Assembly (NCBI RefSeq): GCF_033958435.1
Contig: NC_134138.1
Span: forward strand, 264,221,798 to 264,285,797
Direction: 5' to 3'
Source of the DNA: Carettochelys insculpta
Lineage: Eukaryota; Chordata; Testudines; Carettochelyidae
Length of the DNA stretch: 64,000 nucleotides
This document shows positions 1-11,962 of this stretch, piece after piece. Each line of letters starts with the position of its first letter. The stretch's first letter is position 1. Position numbers and translations under genes: made by a program. Under the pieces are notes generated by a model. That model had not been told where the DNA came from, ran no database searches, and worked only from the letters and a program-made list of their open reading frames with translations.

Positions 1-52
1 CCAAAGCTCCTCTTCCAAAGAACTCCTCAAACCCTTTATAGGAAACACATGA
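1..52. repeat. Left arm of a 52-bp inverted repeat
   Basis: The first 52 bases are the reverse complement of 1976-2027 with a single mismatch. Similarity stops inward of position 52. The outer side of this arm lies beyond the window, so the true arm may be longer. The two arms enclose about 1.9 kb that includes Harbinger-like copy A. This could be the end of a larger inverted duplication or terminal inverted repeats of an unrecognised element. Confidence 0.85.
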
Positions 53-473
53 CCCCCTTCTCAGCTGGGTCTAATTATTGAACAAGGCAGGCTGGGCTCA
101 GACTCCCCGCTCCGTAAAGCAGCAGGACCCCTTGTTACACATTACTAGAGCTACAGTTGTAAAGCTCAGATTTGTGAAGCTAGAAAAACAGGATATCTGG
201 GGTCTTTGATATACAGAAACTTTATATGGCTTCAGGATAAGGTGACCTTAAGGCACCTTTGCATGACTGAGTTTTTTAGTACAGCTGTTCTTATGCCCCT
301 GTAGGCAATTATAACAACAGGAAAGTCAACAACAGAAACTCGGAAAATAAAATGGAAAACACATAAGAAGGGTGTTTTTCCACTGTAATACACCAGTCAG
401 CCTGATGCTTGGCCATGCTCGTGGCTCACCAACAGTGCAGCAACTGGTGGTGCTCAGTGAACTACTTGTTCAT
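53..473. other. Intronic sequence, nothing recognised
   Basis: No splice-flanked ORF, simple repeat or transposon end was seen here. It is ordinary AT-leaning intron sequence ending at the 3-bp target duplication of copy A. Confidence 0.5.
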
Positions 474-476
474 AGT

Positions 477-1187
477 AGCTGTGTCTACACGTGCACGCTA
501 CTTCGAAGTAGCGGCACTAACTTCGACATAGCGCCCGTCGCGGCTACACGCGTCGGGCGCTATTTCGAACTTAACTTCGACGTTAGGCGGCGAGACATCG
601 AAGTCGCTAACCTCATGAGGGGATCGGAATAGCGCCCTACTTCGACGTTCAACGTCGAAGTAGGGACCGTGTAGACGATCCGCGTCCCGCAACGTCAAAA
701 TTGCCGGGTCCTCCATGGCGGCCATCAGCTGGGGGGTTGAGAGATGCTCTCTCTCCAGCCCCTGCGGGGCTCTATGGTCACCGTGGGCAGCAGCCCTTAG
801 CCCAGGGTTTCTGGCTGCTGCTGCAGCAGCTGGGGATCCATGCTGCATGCACAGGGTCTGCAACCAGTTGTCGGCTCTGTGTATCTTGTGTTGTTTAGTG
901 CAACTGTGTCTGGGAGGGGCCCTTTAAGGGAGCGGCTTGCTGTTGAGTCCGCCCTGTGACCCTGTCTGCAGCTGTGCCTGGCACCCTTATTTCAATGTGT
1001 GCTACTTTGGTGTGTAGACGTACCCTCGCAGCGCCTATTTCGATGTGGTGCCGCGCAACGTCGAAGTTGAACATCGACGTTGCCAGCCCTGGAGGATGTG
1101 CAGACGTTATTCATCGAAATAGCCTATTTCGATTTTGCTACATCGAAATAAGCTATTTCGATGTTGGCTTCACGTGTAGACGTAGCC
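477..1187 (+). mobile_element. Harbinger-like non-autonomous element, copy A (711 bp)
   Basis: The element starts AGCTGTGTCTACACGTGCA and ends TGTAGACGTAGCC, so the ends are inverted repeats built on GTCTACACGTG. It is flanked by the exact 3-bp duplication AGT (474-476 and 1188-1190), which fits the PIF/Harbinger superfamily. Inside the ends are CpG-rich palindromes with TCGA cores (for example around 640-665) and a GC-rich core (700-960) without a transposase. A minus-strand ORF of 121 codons (863-498) overlaps the palindromes and is probably not a gene. Copies B (24480-25161) and C (39136-39817) are close relatives; over the first ~180 bases A and C differ at about ten positions by eye. Copy A is 29 bp longer, apparently from a repeated unit near the right end (about 1128-1162). 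Confidence 0.85.
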
Positions 1188-1409
1188 AGTGACTGCCTTT
1201 CACATGATCTCTGTACAAGAGGGTGACTGTGATAGTTACCAAAATGTAATATGGAATGGAAAGTACTTACTTATACAGTTAAAGGTCAGACTTGAAGGGA
1301 ATCATCTCAAAGTGCATCTGCAGAAAACACTGAAGACAAAGGTTACCTTTACAAAGCAGCTAGACCTTGCTTTCCAGTGTAGACAGACAGACATGAACTA
1401 GTTCTGTTT

Positions 1410-1560
1410 GAGCTAGCATGCTAAAAATAGCAGCAAAGCCCAAGACGGATCTCTGACCTGAGTACATAAAGGATCAAGACAGGTGTGTCTCTGGTGGCTA
1501 GACTGAGCTGCCACCCTTACTACCTCCAGCTAGACTGCTATTTTTAGCAGTCTAGCTTGA
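1410..1560. repeat. Imperfect inverted repeat (small foldback)
   Basis: The arm AGCTAGCATGCTAAAAATAG near 1411-1430 is repeated in inverse orientation near 1533-1556, where the core reads CTGCTATTTTTAGCAG. About 100 bp separate the arms. It looks like an old MITE, but no target duplication was identified. Confidence 0.5.
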
Positions 1561-1879
1561 GCACAGCTTGTATGTGTCTTGCACATGAAAGCATGTCTCC
1601 AGCTACAGTGTATCTCGAGAGGAAACATTCCTAAAGCCATTAGTTAGTTTTGCTTTCCAAACAGAGGAAGCTCTTCTTCAGAAAAAAGAACTATTGAAAA
1701 AGCACTGCTGGATTGGGCCAACTGATGACAAATCTTTCCTACATTGTTCTGCTTTTCATATGAGTTTCTATCACCTTGAGTGAGATGGAGGCAAAATATT
1801 GTTTGGTAAATATCCATCCTACACAACCGGACTCAAGAAATGGTTTTTTTTGGTTGCAGGGTGGGGCAGGGAATCTTTG

Positions 1880-1926
1880 TGGTGGTGGTGGTAAGAGAGA
1901 GAGAGAAAGAAGAAGAGAGAGGGAGA
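1880..1926. repeat. GGT and AGAG microsatellite tract
   Basis: Four GGT units are followed by a purine-only AGAG/AAGA stretch. It is low-complexity sequence with no coding content. Confidence 0.8.
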
Positions 1927-1975
1927 CATTAATTTGAATGCAACGCAGGAGGCAGGCCTTCATTTCAAAGCAGTA

Positions 1976-2027
1976 TCATGTGTTTCCTATAAAGTGTTTG
2001 AGGAGTTCTTTGGAAGAGGAGCTTTGG
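1976..2027. repeat. Right arm of a 52-bp inverted repeat
   Basis: This is the reverse complement of bases 1-52 with one substitution (about position 1995). Such low divergence is unusual beside the heavily decayed repeats nearby. Confidence 0.85.
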
Positions 2028-2356
2028 GAAGTAGGTGGTTTCCTTTGGCTAGTCCTGGAGCAATATAGGGAGCTGCAAGAAGGAAGACTTCTGGTCCCAT
2101 GTTTGGTTGGGGAACCTGTGTTTGTAGTGCTTTGTGTTACTTTGGGAGTATATGGTGTTGGCTCAAGGTATCTTATTCCAGCTCCTCAAAACACAAGAAC
2201 GGGGTCCTTAGTTAGTCTCCAGCCTGGATGTACGTAGACCATCTCAAAGCACTTATGCAAAGCTGTATTTGCACAAGCCTATATCTGAAACCAAAAACAT
2301 ACTATAGGTTTTGTGGGCAATTTTGCACAAGCAGATAACCACTAGCAAACATTTGC
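2028..2356. other. Intronic sequence, nothing recognised
   Basis: No feature was recognised between the right inverted-repeat arm and the next foldback element. Confidence 0.5.
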
Positions 2357-2359
2357 TAA

Positions 2360-2626
2360 GGGCTTGTCTACACTTGCCCCCAACTTTGAAGGGGGCATGG
2401 TAATAAGGGTGATGGGAGATTACTAATGAAATGTTGCATTGAATACGCAGCACTTCTTTAGGCTAATTCTTCCTGTGGCATCTTCGAAGTGTCAAACTTC
2501 AAAGTTGCCACTGGGGAGAATTAGCCTAAAGAAGTGCTGCATATTCACCGCAGCACCTCATTAGTGATCTCCCACCACCCTGATTACCATGCCCCCTTCA
2601 AAGTTGGGGGCAAGGGTAGACCCACC
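2360..2626. mobile_element. Foldback MITE of GTCTACAC type (about 267 bp)
   Basis: The ends are GGGCTTGTCTACACTTGCC and the inverse of CAAGGGTAGACCCACC. The flanks carry TAA or TAAG on both sides (2357-2360 and 2627-2630). Nearly the whole element folds on itself: CCCCCAACTTTGAAGGGGG at the left pairs with CCCCCTTCAAAGTTGGGGG at the right, and AGCACTTCTTTAGGCTAATT pairs with its inverse. The centre carries a GTGTCAAACTTCAAAGTTG palindrome. A relative sits at 33925-34297. There is no coding capacity. Confidence 0.8.
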
Positions 2627-2630
2627 TAAG

Positions 2631-3480
2631 ACAAGCAAAAACAGGTTTTGTAAATGCTTCCCCCGAACATTTAAAGGAAAATTAAATCATTGATATCTCA
2701 CAATTTTTGTGGGATTTTGTAAAATAAGAACAATTTAAAAAGCTGTTAAAACACAGTTAAAATTAAACCACTGCTGTCACTAACCAGATTTTCTACTTCA
2801 TGTAATGAATTCTGCTCATAATTAATGGACTAACTTAAAACAGGGTTACTGATCTGTTTCTTAAACATCTGAACTAGCATGAATTTCAGCCTACCCGGAA
2901 ATTGAACCCAGAGTTAAAAACTTTGTTTGAAGGCCTGGATCAATTTGGTGCTAGGCATGGATACAATTAGTCACTGCTGTTTTGCTCAAAGCTGGATTCT
3001 AATCCTGCATTCTGGAGTACGTTCCAAAAAAGTCCATCAGAATCTACCTACTTAGGCATCAGCATCATGCTCATGATGGATTCCTGAAGATTGATGCACT
3101 GCAAGGCCTGTGGAAGCACAGCAGTCGGGGGTAGGGTATCAGAGCAGCGGCTCACAGCAATGGACTAAAGTGAGAACTAGTTCCAGGTGAATGAGAAAAG
3201 GGAGGTTTGAGGGAGGAGTAACTAGACAAAGAAAGGAAAACGTTTTCAGCAGCATGTGATGTTTGTAGGAGTAGGTCTGGGACACTAATATTTTCAGGAA
3301 TTTTTGCTACTATATGTTTGCTCTGTTTGTAATTATAGTTATGTGATACACCTCCCAAGAGAGAGAAGGTAAACGTGCATATGTGCTTACACACACCTTT
3401 CTGTAAAAATTAGAACTTACTCAGTATATGTTCCCTATATGTATTTTGAGTCCCAGCAGATTATTTCAGTGACAAGTTGT
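2631..3480. other. Intronic sequence, nothing recognised
   Basis: AT-rich sequence without a recognisable exon or transposon end. The small minus-strand ORF at 3394-3152 has no coding features. Confidence 0.45.
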
Positions 3481-3488
3481 TTATCAGC

Positions 3489-4575
3489 TAGGGATGTCAA
3501 TTAACTTCTGTTAATGCCTGCAAGTAATGCAGGGCAGACTTAATGCGGCAAAAAAAAAAAAAATAATGCTCATTAATGCTTGTTAATTGGCAACACTACT
3601 TTTTACACTCCCAGCACCTGACACTGTTGTAATCCAAAGTAGAGATTTCACTTTGTTTTGTACTTCAGTAGAGATTGCTTTGCATTCCCTTACACTATTT
3701 AAATGCTAACTTTGCAGTCCCTGACTTGCAGTAGGTTTGCTATAGCATTTACCACATATAACGAAAAGTTTGTGTGTTGTTTGGAAATAATTACTAGGGG
3801 CTGGGGGAGGGTCGGGGGGAAAAGGTGGAGGTGCTGGAATTAACTCTCGGAAAACTGCTGGCTTGCAGAATGATAGCCATGTGAATACTTCAGTGAAGGT
3901 GCAATATATTGTCTAGGGAGCCAGAGAGAGCTCTCAATAAACTTAAAGGTTGTGATTAAATTTTTCAAAAGCCATGGAGCATTCCAATATCCTTTGTAAC
4001 GAGGGTTAATGGAATGTTATTCTTCAGGTCACAGGCTGACAGCTTCCATGTCTCAGGTAGGAATTGTCCTTACTCCTGTCCCCATACATGGGCCAGGTTC
4101 ATGCTGGCTGGTTCATTTTCCTGTGTCTGAAACTGGCCTCTGCTGGAAGCACAATACCAAATAAAATCCTGGTCCTGCCATGAGAGTGGCTCTTGTGGAT
4201 GCCTTTTTTCCATACTAGGACTCTGCATGGGTCTATACTAGCAGATCTCATCGTAAGATTAGCACTTATAGGAAATCCTGTGCACATTGAGCAAAACTGC
4301 ATGCTATACGTTCTGCCATATTGCTAACCCCAAGCATTCAAAAACTTGGAGATTTTATTTGCAAATCAGGAGATTTCTAGAAAAATAAAACTTGGGTTCT
4401 CCTTGTTTTCTGAGTTCTGGTCCCTTACAATTCCCATGGAGAACTTTTTTTGTCTATAACCATAAAGGCTATTTTAAAAAAATATTATTGTTTATCAGCA
4501 TGATTAATTGTGTGATTATTTCTTTTTAATTGTGAGATTAATCACAATTTACTTTTAAATCACTTGACAGCCCTA
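3489..4575. mobile_element. hAT-like non-autonomous DNA transposon (1087 bp)
   Basis: The ends are TAGGGATGTCAATTAA and the inverse of CTTGACAGCCCTA. The flanking octamers TTATCAGC (3481-3488) and TTACCAAC (4576-4583) agree at six of eight positions, as expected for a decayed hAT 8-bp target duplication. Subterminal sequence is rich in ATTAAT/TTAATTG repeats. The interior encodes nothing recognisable. It is old, judging by the mismatches in the ends and duplication. Confidence 0.7.
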
Positions 4576-4583
4576 TTACCAAC

Positions 4584-5060
4584 TAAGAGCCCTGAAGAAA
4601 GAGTGCAGGAACATTTCTACCTATTTTGGAGTTGGTGCAAGTTGAACACCTTAAAAAAAAAGCTCCCTGGGCCCTGAACAGACAGACTTTAAATGGGGTG
4701 TTAACTTTGAAAGCTAACAATGACAGTTTAACTAGTAACCTTGACTACTTCACTGTGTATCATTTAGCACAAATATCCAGCTTATCCCACAATCCCAATA
4801 TACCAGCTATACCTTTTCAGGTGTCAAAAGCTAAAACTGCCCCCAGCTAGCTTAACCTCTCGTTTCTGTCTGATAAATCCTACAATGCAAAGGTTAGTTT
4901 TCAATACCAGGACCCAGATACTCAGCCCACTGAACATTTAGAGGGCAGAAGTTAAAATAAACTGAATATTGTATCACTATGGCCCCTTTTTGTTTCAAGA
5001 GATGGTGGGTAGCAGTGGTGGTGAGGATCCATGGGCAGTGTTTGAGCCTACAGCTTCTCT
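4584..5060. other. Intronic sequence, nothing recognised
   Basis: No exon-like or transposon-end signal was seen between the hAT element and the tRNA-derived SINE. Confidence 0.45.
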
Positions 5061-5265
5061 CCTGGCTTATCTGTATGCGACGCTGACAGACCCGGGTTGC
5101 TGGCCCTAGGGATAGAACCTGCATGTATAGGGTCCTAAAGCCCTGCACTCTACCACATGAGCTAAAGGCCAGCTGGCTCCCAGATGAGGCTGTAGAGCAG
5201 AGACTTCACTCACCCCAGATGAGGTCTCAGTGCCTCTGCGTACTACATATCCAATATTGGATTTT
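5061..5265 (-). mobile_element. tRNA-derived SINE
   Basis: Read on the minus strand, the sequence contains an A-box-like TAGCTCATGTGGTAGAGTG (about 5164-5146) and, about 30 bases on, a B-box-like GGTTCTATCCC (5119-5109). That is the layout of an internal RNA polymerase III promoter from a tRNA. No intact cloverleaf is expected. Exact ends were not determined. It is probably one of the reptile tRNA-derived SINE families, which are known to be abundant in turtles. Confidence 0.65.
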
Positions 5266-5349
5266 CACAGTCAACTGCAATAACCACATCAATATATTTC
5301 CAAATTCTTGAGTCTGAGAGTTTTTCCTTCTAAGACCAAGTTTTTTTGT

Positions 5350-6775
5350 GTGGCTTGCATATATACTATTGAAGGATGATGTGCCCTGTCATAGCAATCG
5401 TAGCCAGGTATTTCAATCTGATGATGTTAATTCTCAGGATTTTGGATCAATGTTGAATTTTTTCACGGTGTTTTTGCATGTATCCTTGAATCTTAGCTTT
5501 GGTCTTCCTCCTGTTCTCAACCCACATGACCATTCACCGAAGCTGATTTCTTTGGGAAGACATTTGTCACCCATTCTTCTCACATTACCAAGCCAGCATA
5601 GTCTTCTATTTTGAGGATTGCTATGAGGCTGGGTGTGCCAGATCTTGACAGGGCATCTGCATTTGAAACTTTATCCTGCCAGTTGATATTCATAGCTCTG
5701 TGGAGGCAGTGAAGATGGAAGCTGTTCAATTTTTTCTCCTTGTTCAAGTAGGTGGTCCATGCCTCAGAACCATATAGCAGGATACTCAGTACACATGCCC
5801 GGTAGATTAGTACCTTTGTTTTCACTGTCAGTTTAGGATTGTTCCATTCTGATTTCATAAGTCTGCCAAAAATAGTAGCTGTCTTCATGATTCTGATGTT
5901 CATTTCTTCATACATGGATAGGTTTGTGGTGACAGTAGATCCAAGGTAACAGAATTATTGAATCACATCTAATGGGCTGTTATCCAGAATGACTTTGGAT
6001 CACTGAGGTATGTATACCTTGAGTGAATGCAACAGTTTTCTTCCTGCTTATGTCAAGGGAAAACAACTTGCAGGCTCTGGACAGAGAATCCATCAGTGAT
6101 TGTATCACATCTTCATTATAAGTGATAAGAGCTGCATCATCCGCAAAGAAGAGTTCCCTAATGAGAACTTTCTTGACCTTAGTTTTGGCCTTGAGTCTTG
6201 CCAGGTTGTAGAGAGAGCCATCTAATCTTGTGTAGAGAAATACATCACTACACGAGTCTTCAAATGTGCAATTTAGTAGGACTGGGAAGAATATGCCAAA
6301 GAGGCTGGGAGCAAGAACACACCCTTGTTTGACTCCTCTGTTCATCGCAAACTGTTCCAATGTAGATCCATCATATCGCACTGTTGCTTCCATGTTTTCA
6401 TGAAAGAATGTTATAAGCTTAAGTGGGGTCAGTGGGCAGCCAATCTTGGTTAAAACTCTGTATAGTCCTCATCTACTAACTGTGTCAAATGCCTTTATTA
6501 AGTCCACATATGCTATGAATAGCAGTCTTCCTTGTTCTCTGCATTTTGCTGTAGTTGTCAAAGAGAGAAAATCATGTCCATTGTTGACCTGCCAGCCATG
6601 AAGGCACATTGTGTTTCTGGATAGCCTTGATCTGCGAGTTTTTGCAGGTGTTTGAGAATGACATGGGCAAATGCTTTGCCTGTGATGCTCATTAACAAGA
6701 TGCCTCTGTAATTGTTGCAGTTACCCTTGTCACCTTTGTTTTTATAGAGAGTGATAATATCATATCAAGTTAATT
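5350..6775 (-). pseudogene. Decayed non-LTR retrotransposon ORF2 (RT and C-terminal region)
   Basis: Minus-strand reading frames, broken by stops and frameshifts, give successive parts of a LINE reverse transcriptase. First comes a YKNKGDKGNCNNYRGI-like block (about 6750-6700). Next is an RT core ORF (6393-5980) with RGVKQGCVLAP and the catalytic FFADDAAL motif. Last is a downstream ORF (5915-5580) with LLYGSEAWT and LNSFHLHCLHRAMNINWQDK. A GGRPKLRFKDTC-like tail continues to about 5400. The FADD aspartates remain, but frameshifts make the copy dead. A C-terminal fragment of a similar element lies at 11963-12690. The clade is not assigned. Confidence 0.85.
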
Positions 6776-6939
6776 AATAAAAAGGATAATATAGGGATTG
6801 TCTCATTTATTTTCATATTTAGTGTAACAGAGGCTTGGATTTCTTGATCTATCTGAGGCTCACACAGAATCCCCAGTATCATAGACTCCAGCCATCTTGC
6901 CACAGAAGATAAGTCAGATTTACAAAGAAGTACATTTGG

Positions 6940-7345
6940 CATGAATACTTACACAAACTTTGGTGCACTCTTGCTACCACAGCTTGCATTTGCATGCCCT
7001 ATGTTCTTTTCATTACCGTTGCTTCCTTTTTGTCTGATTTCCCCATTTTGGCTCTGGGCTTCTTATTATGCTGCTCCTTACTTCTGGAACCACTTATCTA
7101 CTCTTGTTCCTGGAGAACCCTCTCTTTTCCTCTGTCAGACCCATCTCTTCGGGGAAACCTTCAACATTTCAACTTTAGCAACTACTAAAACCTTACTGCC
7201 ACTGAATTTTTGTGCTAAGCCTTCTCTTACATTTGTTTGTCTTGTTTAGATTGCCAGCTCTTCAGGGCAGGGAAAGCATCTTACCTCTATTCAGCAAATA
7301 GCCAAGGAAATTTACGAGCCATGTAAAAATGTAATAATCAATAAA
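6940..7345 (+). mobile_element. L2-like LINE 3' end
   Basis: A plus-strand frame contains YYAAPYFWNHLSTLVPGEPS, resembling the C-terminal region of L2/CR1-group ORF2. Next comes GATTGCCAGCTCTTCAGGGC near 7250, matching the typical GTAAGCTC..GGGCAGGGA block of L2 3' ends, and then an AATAAA-containing tail near 7340. It is decayed and 5' truncated. Confidence 0.6.
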
Positions 7346-7925
<580 letters not shown>

Positions 7926-8694
7926 CTAGAAATAACAAAGAATGTGAATATTTAGTAAAAAGCACCAGAACAAGGACACAAAAAATGGCAACAAATCCCA
8001 ACAGCATTGCACAAGCACACAAATCAATTAGGTCAACGACATTGGTAGCTTCCACACATACTGGAGGTGGGAATGGGCAAAGAAATATTAAAAATATGAT
8101 TTTTTTTAAATAAGCGTAATCTTAGCTCACGTGACACAGCTGGGCTTACAAAACTAGCTGAAAACCCCTCCTTGCTCCCTCCCTGCGCTGAGGAAATTAC
8201 TCAACCCAGTGTTCTCACACGCTTCTCTGGTTGTAGTGGGGGGTGGGGGGTGGAAGGTGGGAGAGGCTGCAGGGCAAATACCCCCTACTCACTTTTGGGG
8301 GTATTAACAGTAGGCAAGATGCCCCTGATCTACTCACTAAGGCAATGTTTACAATCTCAGCAGGAGAGCCACACAGGGTTATTCCTTTTTATTTCCCTAT
8401 GTGACCGTATCAGGGCTGTGGCAATCTCAGTCTCAGTGATTGAACTTCACGATAACCACACTGTGGATGATGGGCTAAAGGTCTGATACCTCAACGTTCT
8501 GCAGACCAAACTGCACTTTAGTGTACAGAACACAACTTTGCCTCATGAAAACTGGGGTATCCTACAGAAGAGGGGTTTGCTGGTAGAGAACTTTAGACTT
8601 CTAGAAAGTAGGGCACCTTATTTCTTAAATCCTGATTTCTTCTAGCTTTACGAAATGTATCACAAGAAGCAGACACCAAGGTACTTTGCTGACA
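7926..8694. other. Intronic sequence, nothing recognised
   Basis: This is immediately upstream of the DPP6 acceptor. It includes a G-rich run near 8235-8265 but no recognised repeat or exon. Confidence 0.45.
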
Positions 8695-8737
8695 ATCTAG
8701 AGTGAGGCCTATAGTACCCACACAGTCCATAATGTTA

Positions 8738-8806
8738 AGTTACAGGGGCTGGACTCCATGACCTCCTGAGGTCCCTTCCAGACCTAGGATTCTAGCATTC
8801 TATAAA
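8738..8806 (+). mobile_element. CR1 LINE 3' end fragment
   Basis: GGGGCTGGACTCCATGACCT and CTGAGGTCCCTTCCAGACCT are followed by an ATTCTAGCATTCT-type terminal repeat. This is the characteristic 3' end of CR1. Only the extreme tail is clear, as is common for 5'-truncated CR1 copies. Confidence 0.8.
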
Positions 8807-9071
8807 ATTCACTACCCAGAAAAAGGAAACTCTGACTATGTTGTTTTTTTTTTTCCCCCATTGAAGTATGTGGTCAACATTTGTGGTACTAGGAGTTAGA
8901 TCTATTGGTACAGTAATAAAATGTTGCTGTAGAATTTTGTTTGCTAGATTTCTCCAAGAAAACATTTCAACAAATGAGCAAGCTGCACAGCCTTCCGTTA
9001 TCCGAAATCAAAGCATAGTCACAGGTGTGAAGTGGAAACTTTTGAAGGCAAATGTTTGATATTTACATCCC

Positions 9072-9170
9072 CTAGAGCAGGGGTGAGCAAACTGTTTATG
9101 TTGGGCCCCACTTTTCATCCCCGCATTTAGCAGGGTCCCTGCCCCCAACCTGTTTAATATATCCCAAACC
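9072..9170 (+). mobile_element. hAT-like transposon end
   Basis: GCAGGGGTGAGCAAACTGTT, followed by a GGGCCCC stretch, resembles the CAGGGGTGGGCAAACT ends of hAT/Charlie-type elements. The opposite end was not located, so this is a fragment. Confidence 0.4.
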
Positions 9171-9499
9171 CATGGAAATTTTGGTTATGTGCACATGACA
9201 AAAAAAAAAACCCAGAAAACAAAACAAAAGAACCCTTTCAGCACATTTAAGAAAATAACTGTATAGAATGTAAAAACTTTGTTAAAATTTGTATACAAAT
9301 TTGAATACATATGCATTAAAAACAGCAATATATTTCAATATTTTAATGAGATGGATGAGCCTGAGATGCAGCAGCTGTGCCCCCCTTACGAAATTTTACA
9401 CTCCCGAGGGGCCCTGCCCCCTACTTCGCACATCCCCCTGGAGCCTGACTCAACTGCCATCGAAATCACTGGAAAACTTCAGTGGCAGTTGAAGTAGGT

Positions 9500-11839
9500 C
9501 CTTGGAGAAGTTGGCTAAAAGGCAGTGTTAATGTATCAGCACTTGTTCTTTTAGGACCCTGGCGTCCAATCTGTTCACTACTCGCCACCTGTGGCAAATA
9601 GCACACTGCACTGTGGTGAATGCATGTATACCTATCTCATAAGAAATCATAATTCTTCACATTTGTCATGTGCTCAAGAGCATTAGCACAGGCACAATGC
9701 AGTGGGCAGCCTACCTGCCAGTGAGGAACCCCTGCGGGCACTGATGCCACCCACCCTCTAAGGGAGCACTGCAGGGCATGGCAAGGATGGGGGTTTAGTA
9801 TCACGCCCTCTAACTCTTGGGGGCAGCACTGTTGTCTGCACACTACTCACAGGGAACAGCTGGAGCTGTGCCACTCCCAGCTGTGGAGGCGGCGGGGGGG
9901 GCGGGTAGTTGTTACAGGCTATGCGGCGTTCAAAGCCTTTCCGTAGTTAGGCCTTCTTTGCTGCAATGAGTCGTGTTGCCGTACTTGTGTCTGTGATTAT
10001 TACATCATCTCACAGTTTCATGTGTATTTAAAGGCCAGAAGGTATTTATTTTTTGAACGTTTAATACAATGTTGTATCATATAATGTGGTGAATATGGAA
10101 AGACAACAACCACAAGTGTGGTGAGCTTTGAATTCCTATTGGACACCTAGGGCTTAGGTTTGCCCACAAAATCCAATCTTTCTGCATTCTCATGGAGATT
10201 TGCTTACACAGACTGAGGCCTTTTGTATATGGTGAACCATTGTGTGGCAAGCTGATGTGCAGTACAATTCAAATCCCAGCTTGAATGGGCACTCACTGTA
10301 TAGACAAGCTCTAAATAGCTAATAACGTGGTGAACTATCGGGATGCAACAACACCATACTAAGTTTTGCATGATGCTATATTGGAAAGTTTGATCTCTGA
10401 ATTCTTGTTTCCAGCTGCAAATTCAAAAATAGCTCACAGTGTCTTTTCTGAGTTCTTTAATATTAAAAAAAAAAAAAAACTGTTGGATGCAGCACATGGA
10501 ATATATTACATGATGATTCCACCGGTGTAAAGGTCTTGATGCTGCTACCAAGACTAAAATGCTTTTCAAAGATGTATTTTATCCTACACTTATTGAACTT
10601 TATTTGAGATCTTACACTTTGTGGAAGCATTTGGCTAGAACTCTGTAATCTTATTAACATACTAATGCAGTCACAATCTATTGTTTTTGTCTTAAAGCCT
10701 TCAGCATGACAGAAGCAACTGAAGTAAAGTAAATCGGTGTGCCAAAAAAACGCTACAGACAACAGTTATAGATAATCGTCAAAAGTTCATTCCAGAGAAT
10801 TTTCAGTCCTGAAGTTTCAAATATCTTAGCCCCTACAATGTTACAAGAACAAATTGGCACAAACTATACAGTATTTACAGAGAGAAAAGACAGTCAAACC
10901 AGACGGTTTCTCCTAGGGAAGGCAGAACTCATTTAGCCTAAAATTGAATCCACTTGAATTTTATGACTTGGAAGTCTGAGGTAGTTTCCAGTTATCCTGG
11001 GTTTGCCCTCCACATAGGACAAGATGACAGCAGGGGCAGAGGAGAGAGAGAAAACATAAGGGAACATGGTGAATTATAGAGCAGAAACCAAACAGAGTGA
11101 AAAAACACCAGGGCCTCAAAAGGTGAGCAGAGAAGGGGAAAGAAAAAAATCTGATAAAAATAGATGCAGAATTGTGCAGAACAGCTAAGTCATTAGGAAC
11201 TGCTCCCTACATAGAAGAGACAAAGTCAGAAAAAAATGTTGTCATTTTTAAACAAAGCCATTGATTCCTGAAAACAAACTAACAAACCCCAGAGGATGTG
11301 AAATTATAGGAGGAAAATCAAAGATTCACACACTCAAATTAGTTTTAAAACTCTAATATACCTCTTAGACAATGGTTCCTGAAACAATATGAGGAGTATA
11401 AACAACAGAAAATACAAAAAAGTTAAATAGTGTTAGTCACCAAAGCCAGGGTTATTTCTGCTCTTGCCCTTGTCTGCATTTGAATTCTCAGTGTCTCTTG
11501 CAATGAACATGCTGTAACATGGACAGCACTAATTTAAGGCCATAAGGGCTGAGGCCATGTGCCTTTTATATCTTGGTTTTTAATCATTTTGTCACTTTCC
11601 AAAAGGCAATACTGGTCATGACAACAAGCTCTTACTCCACAGCAACTTGCCATTTTCTCCAGCAGTGGGGGCTTTTCTTTCTCCAAGTTGCCCCTCACCC
11701 AAATCTCACCCCTTGTTTTTGGGGTGAAGAATCTTCCCCTACAATTTTTAGAAAGCAAGAATTTACATAGGAATCACTCCAAGGCACAGCTCTAATTCCA
11801 ACACCTTTATCATAGACCCACATCACCACTGACAAGGAC
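9500..11839. other. Intronic sequence, nothing recognised
   Basis: No repeat family, splice-flanked ORF or RNA gene was recognised in this 2.3-kb stretch. It has an A14 run near 10466 and an A-rich region near 11140-11420. Confidence 0.4.
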
Positions 11840-11962
11840 AGTTCCTGTAAATAAATTCAAGGCTTCATAAAAGGACTTGAACTCTGCAGCATAAACCCTC
11901 TCCCCCAGCCCTGCAGTCTCTTCTACAATGTCTTCTTCATTTTCAATGGGAGGAGAAACAGC
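11840..11962. repeat. Left copy of a ~120-bp direct repeat flanking a LINE fragment
   Basis: From AGTTCCTGTAAATAAATTC to GGGAGGAGAAACAGC this segment matches 12691-12811 along its whole length with scattered substitutions and small indels. The two copies bracket the LINE fragment exactly. Confidence 0.85.

Larger units (their letters stand above)
1191..1975. other. Intronic sequence with a short hairpin and a purine-rich tract
   Basis: No gene is seen. The stretch holds an imperfect hairpin (1410-1560) and a GGT/AGAG tract near its right end, both listed separately. Confidence 0.5.

Noticed and set aside
5061..5265. Functional tRNA gene
   Set aside because: A- and B-box-like motifs are present but no full acceptor stem or cloverleaf can be drawn, and flanking sequence continues as a SINE body.
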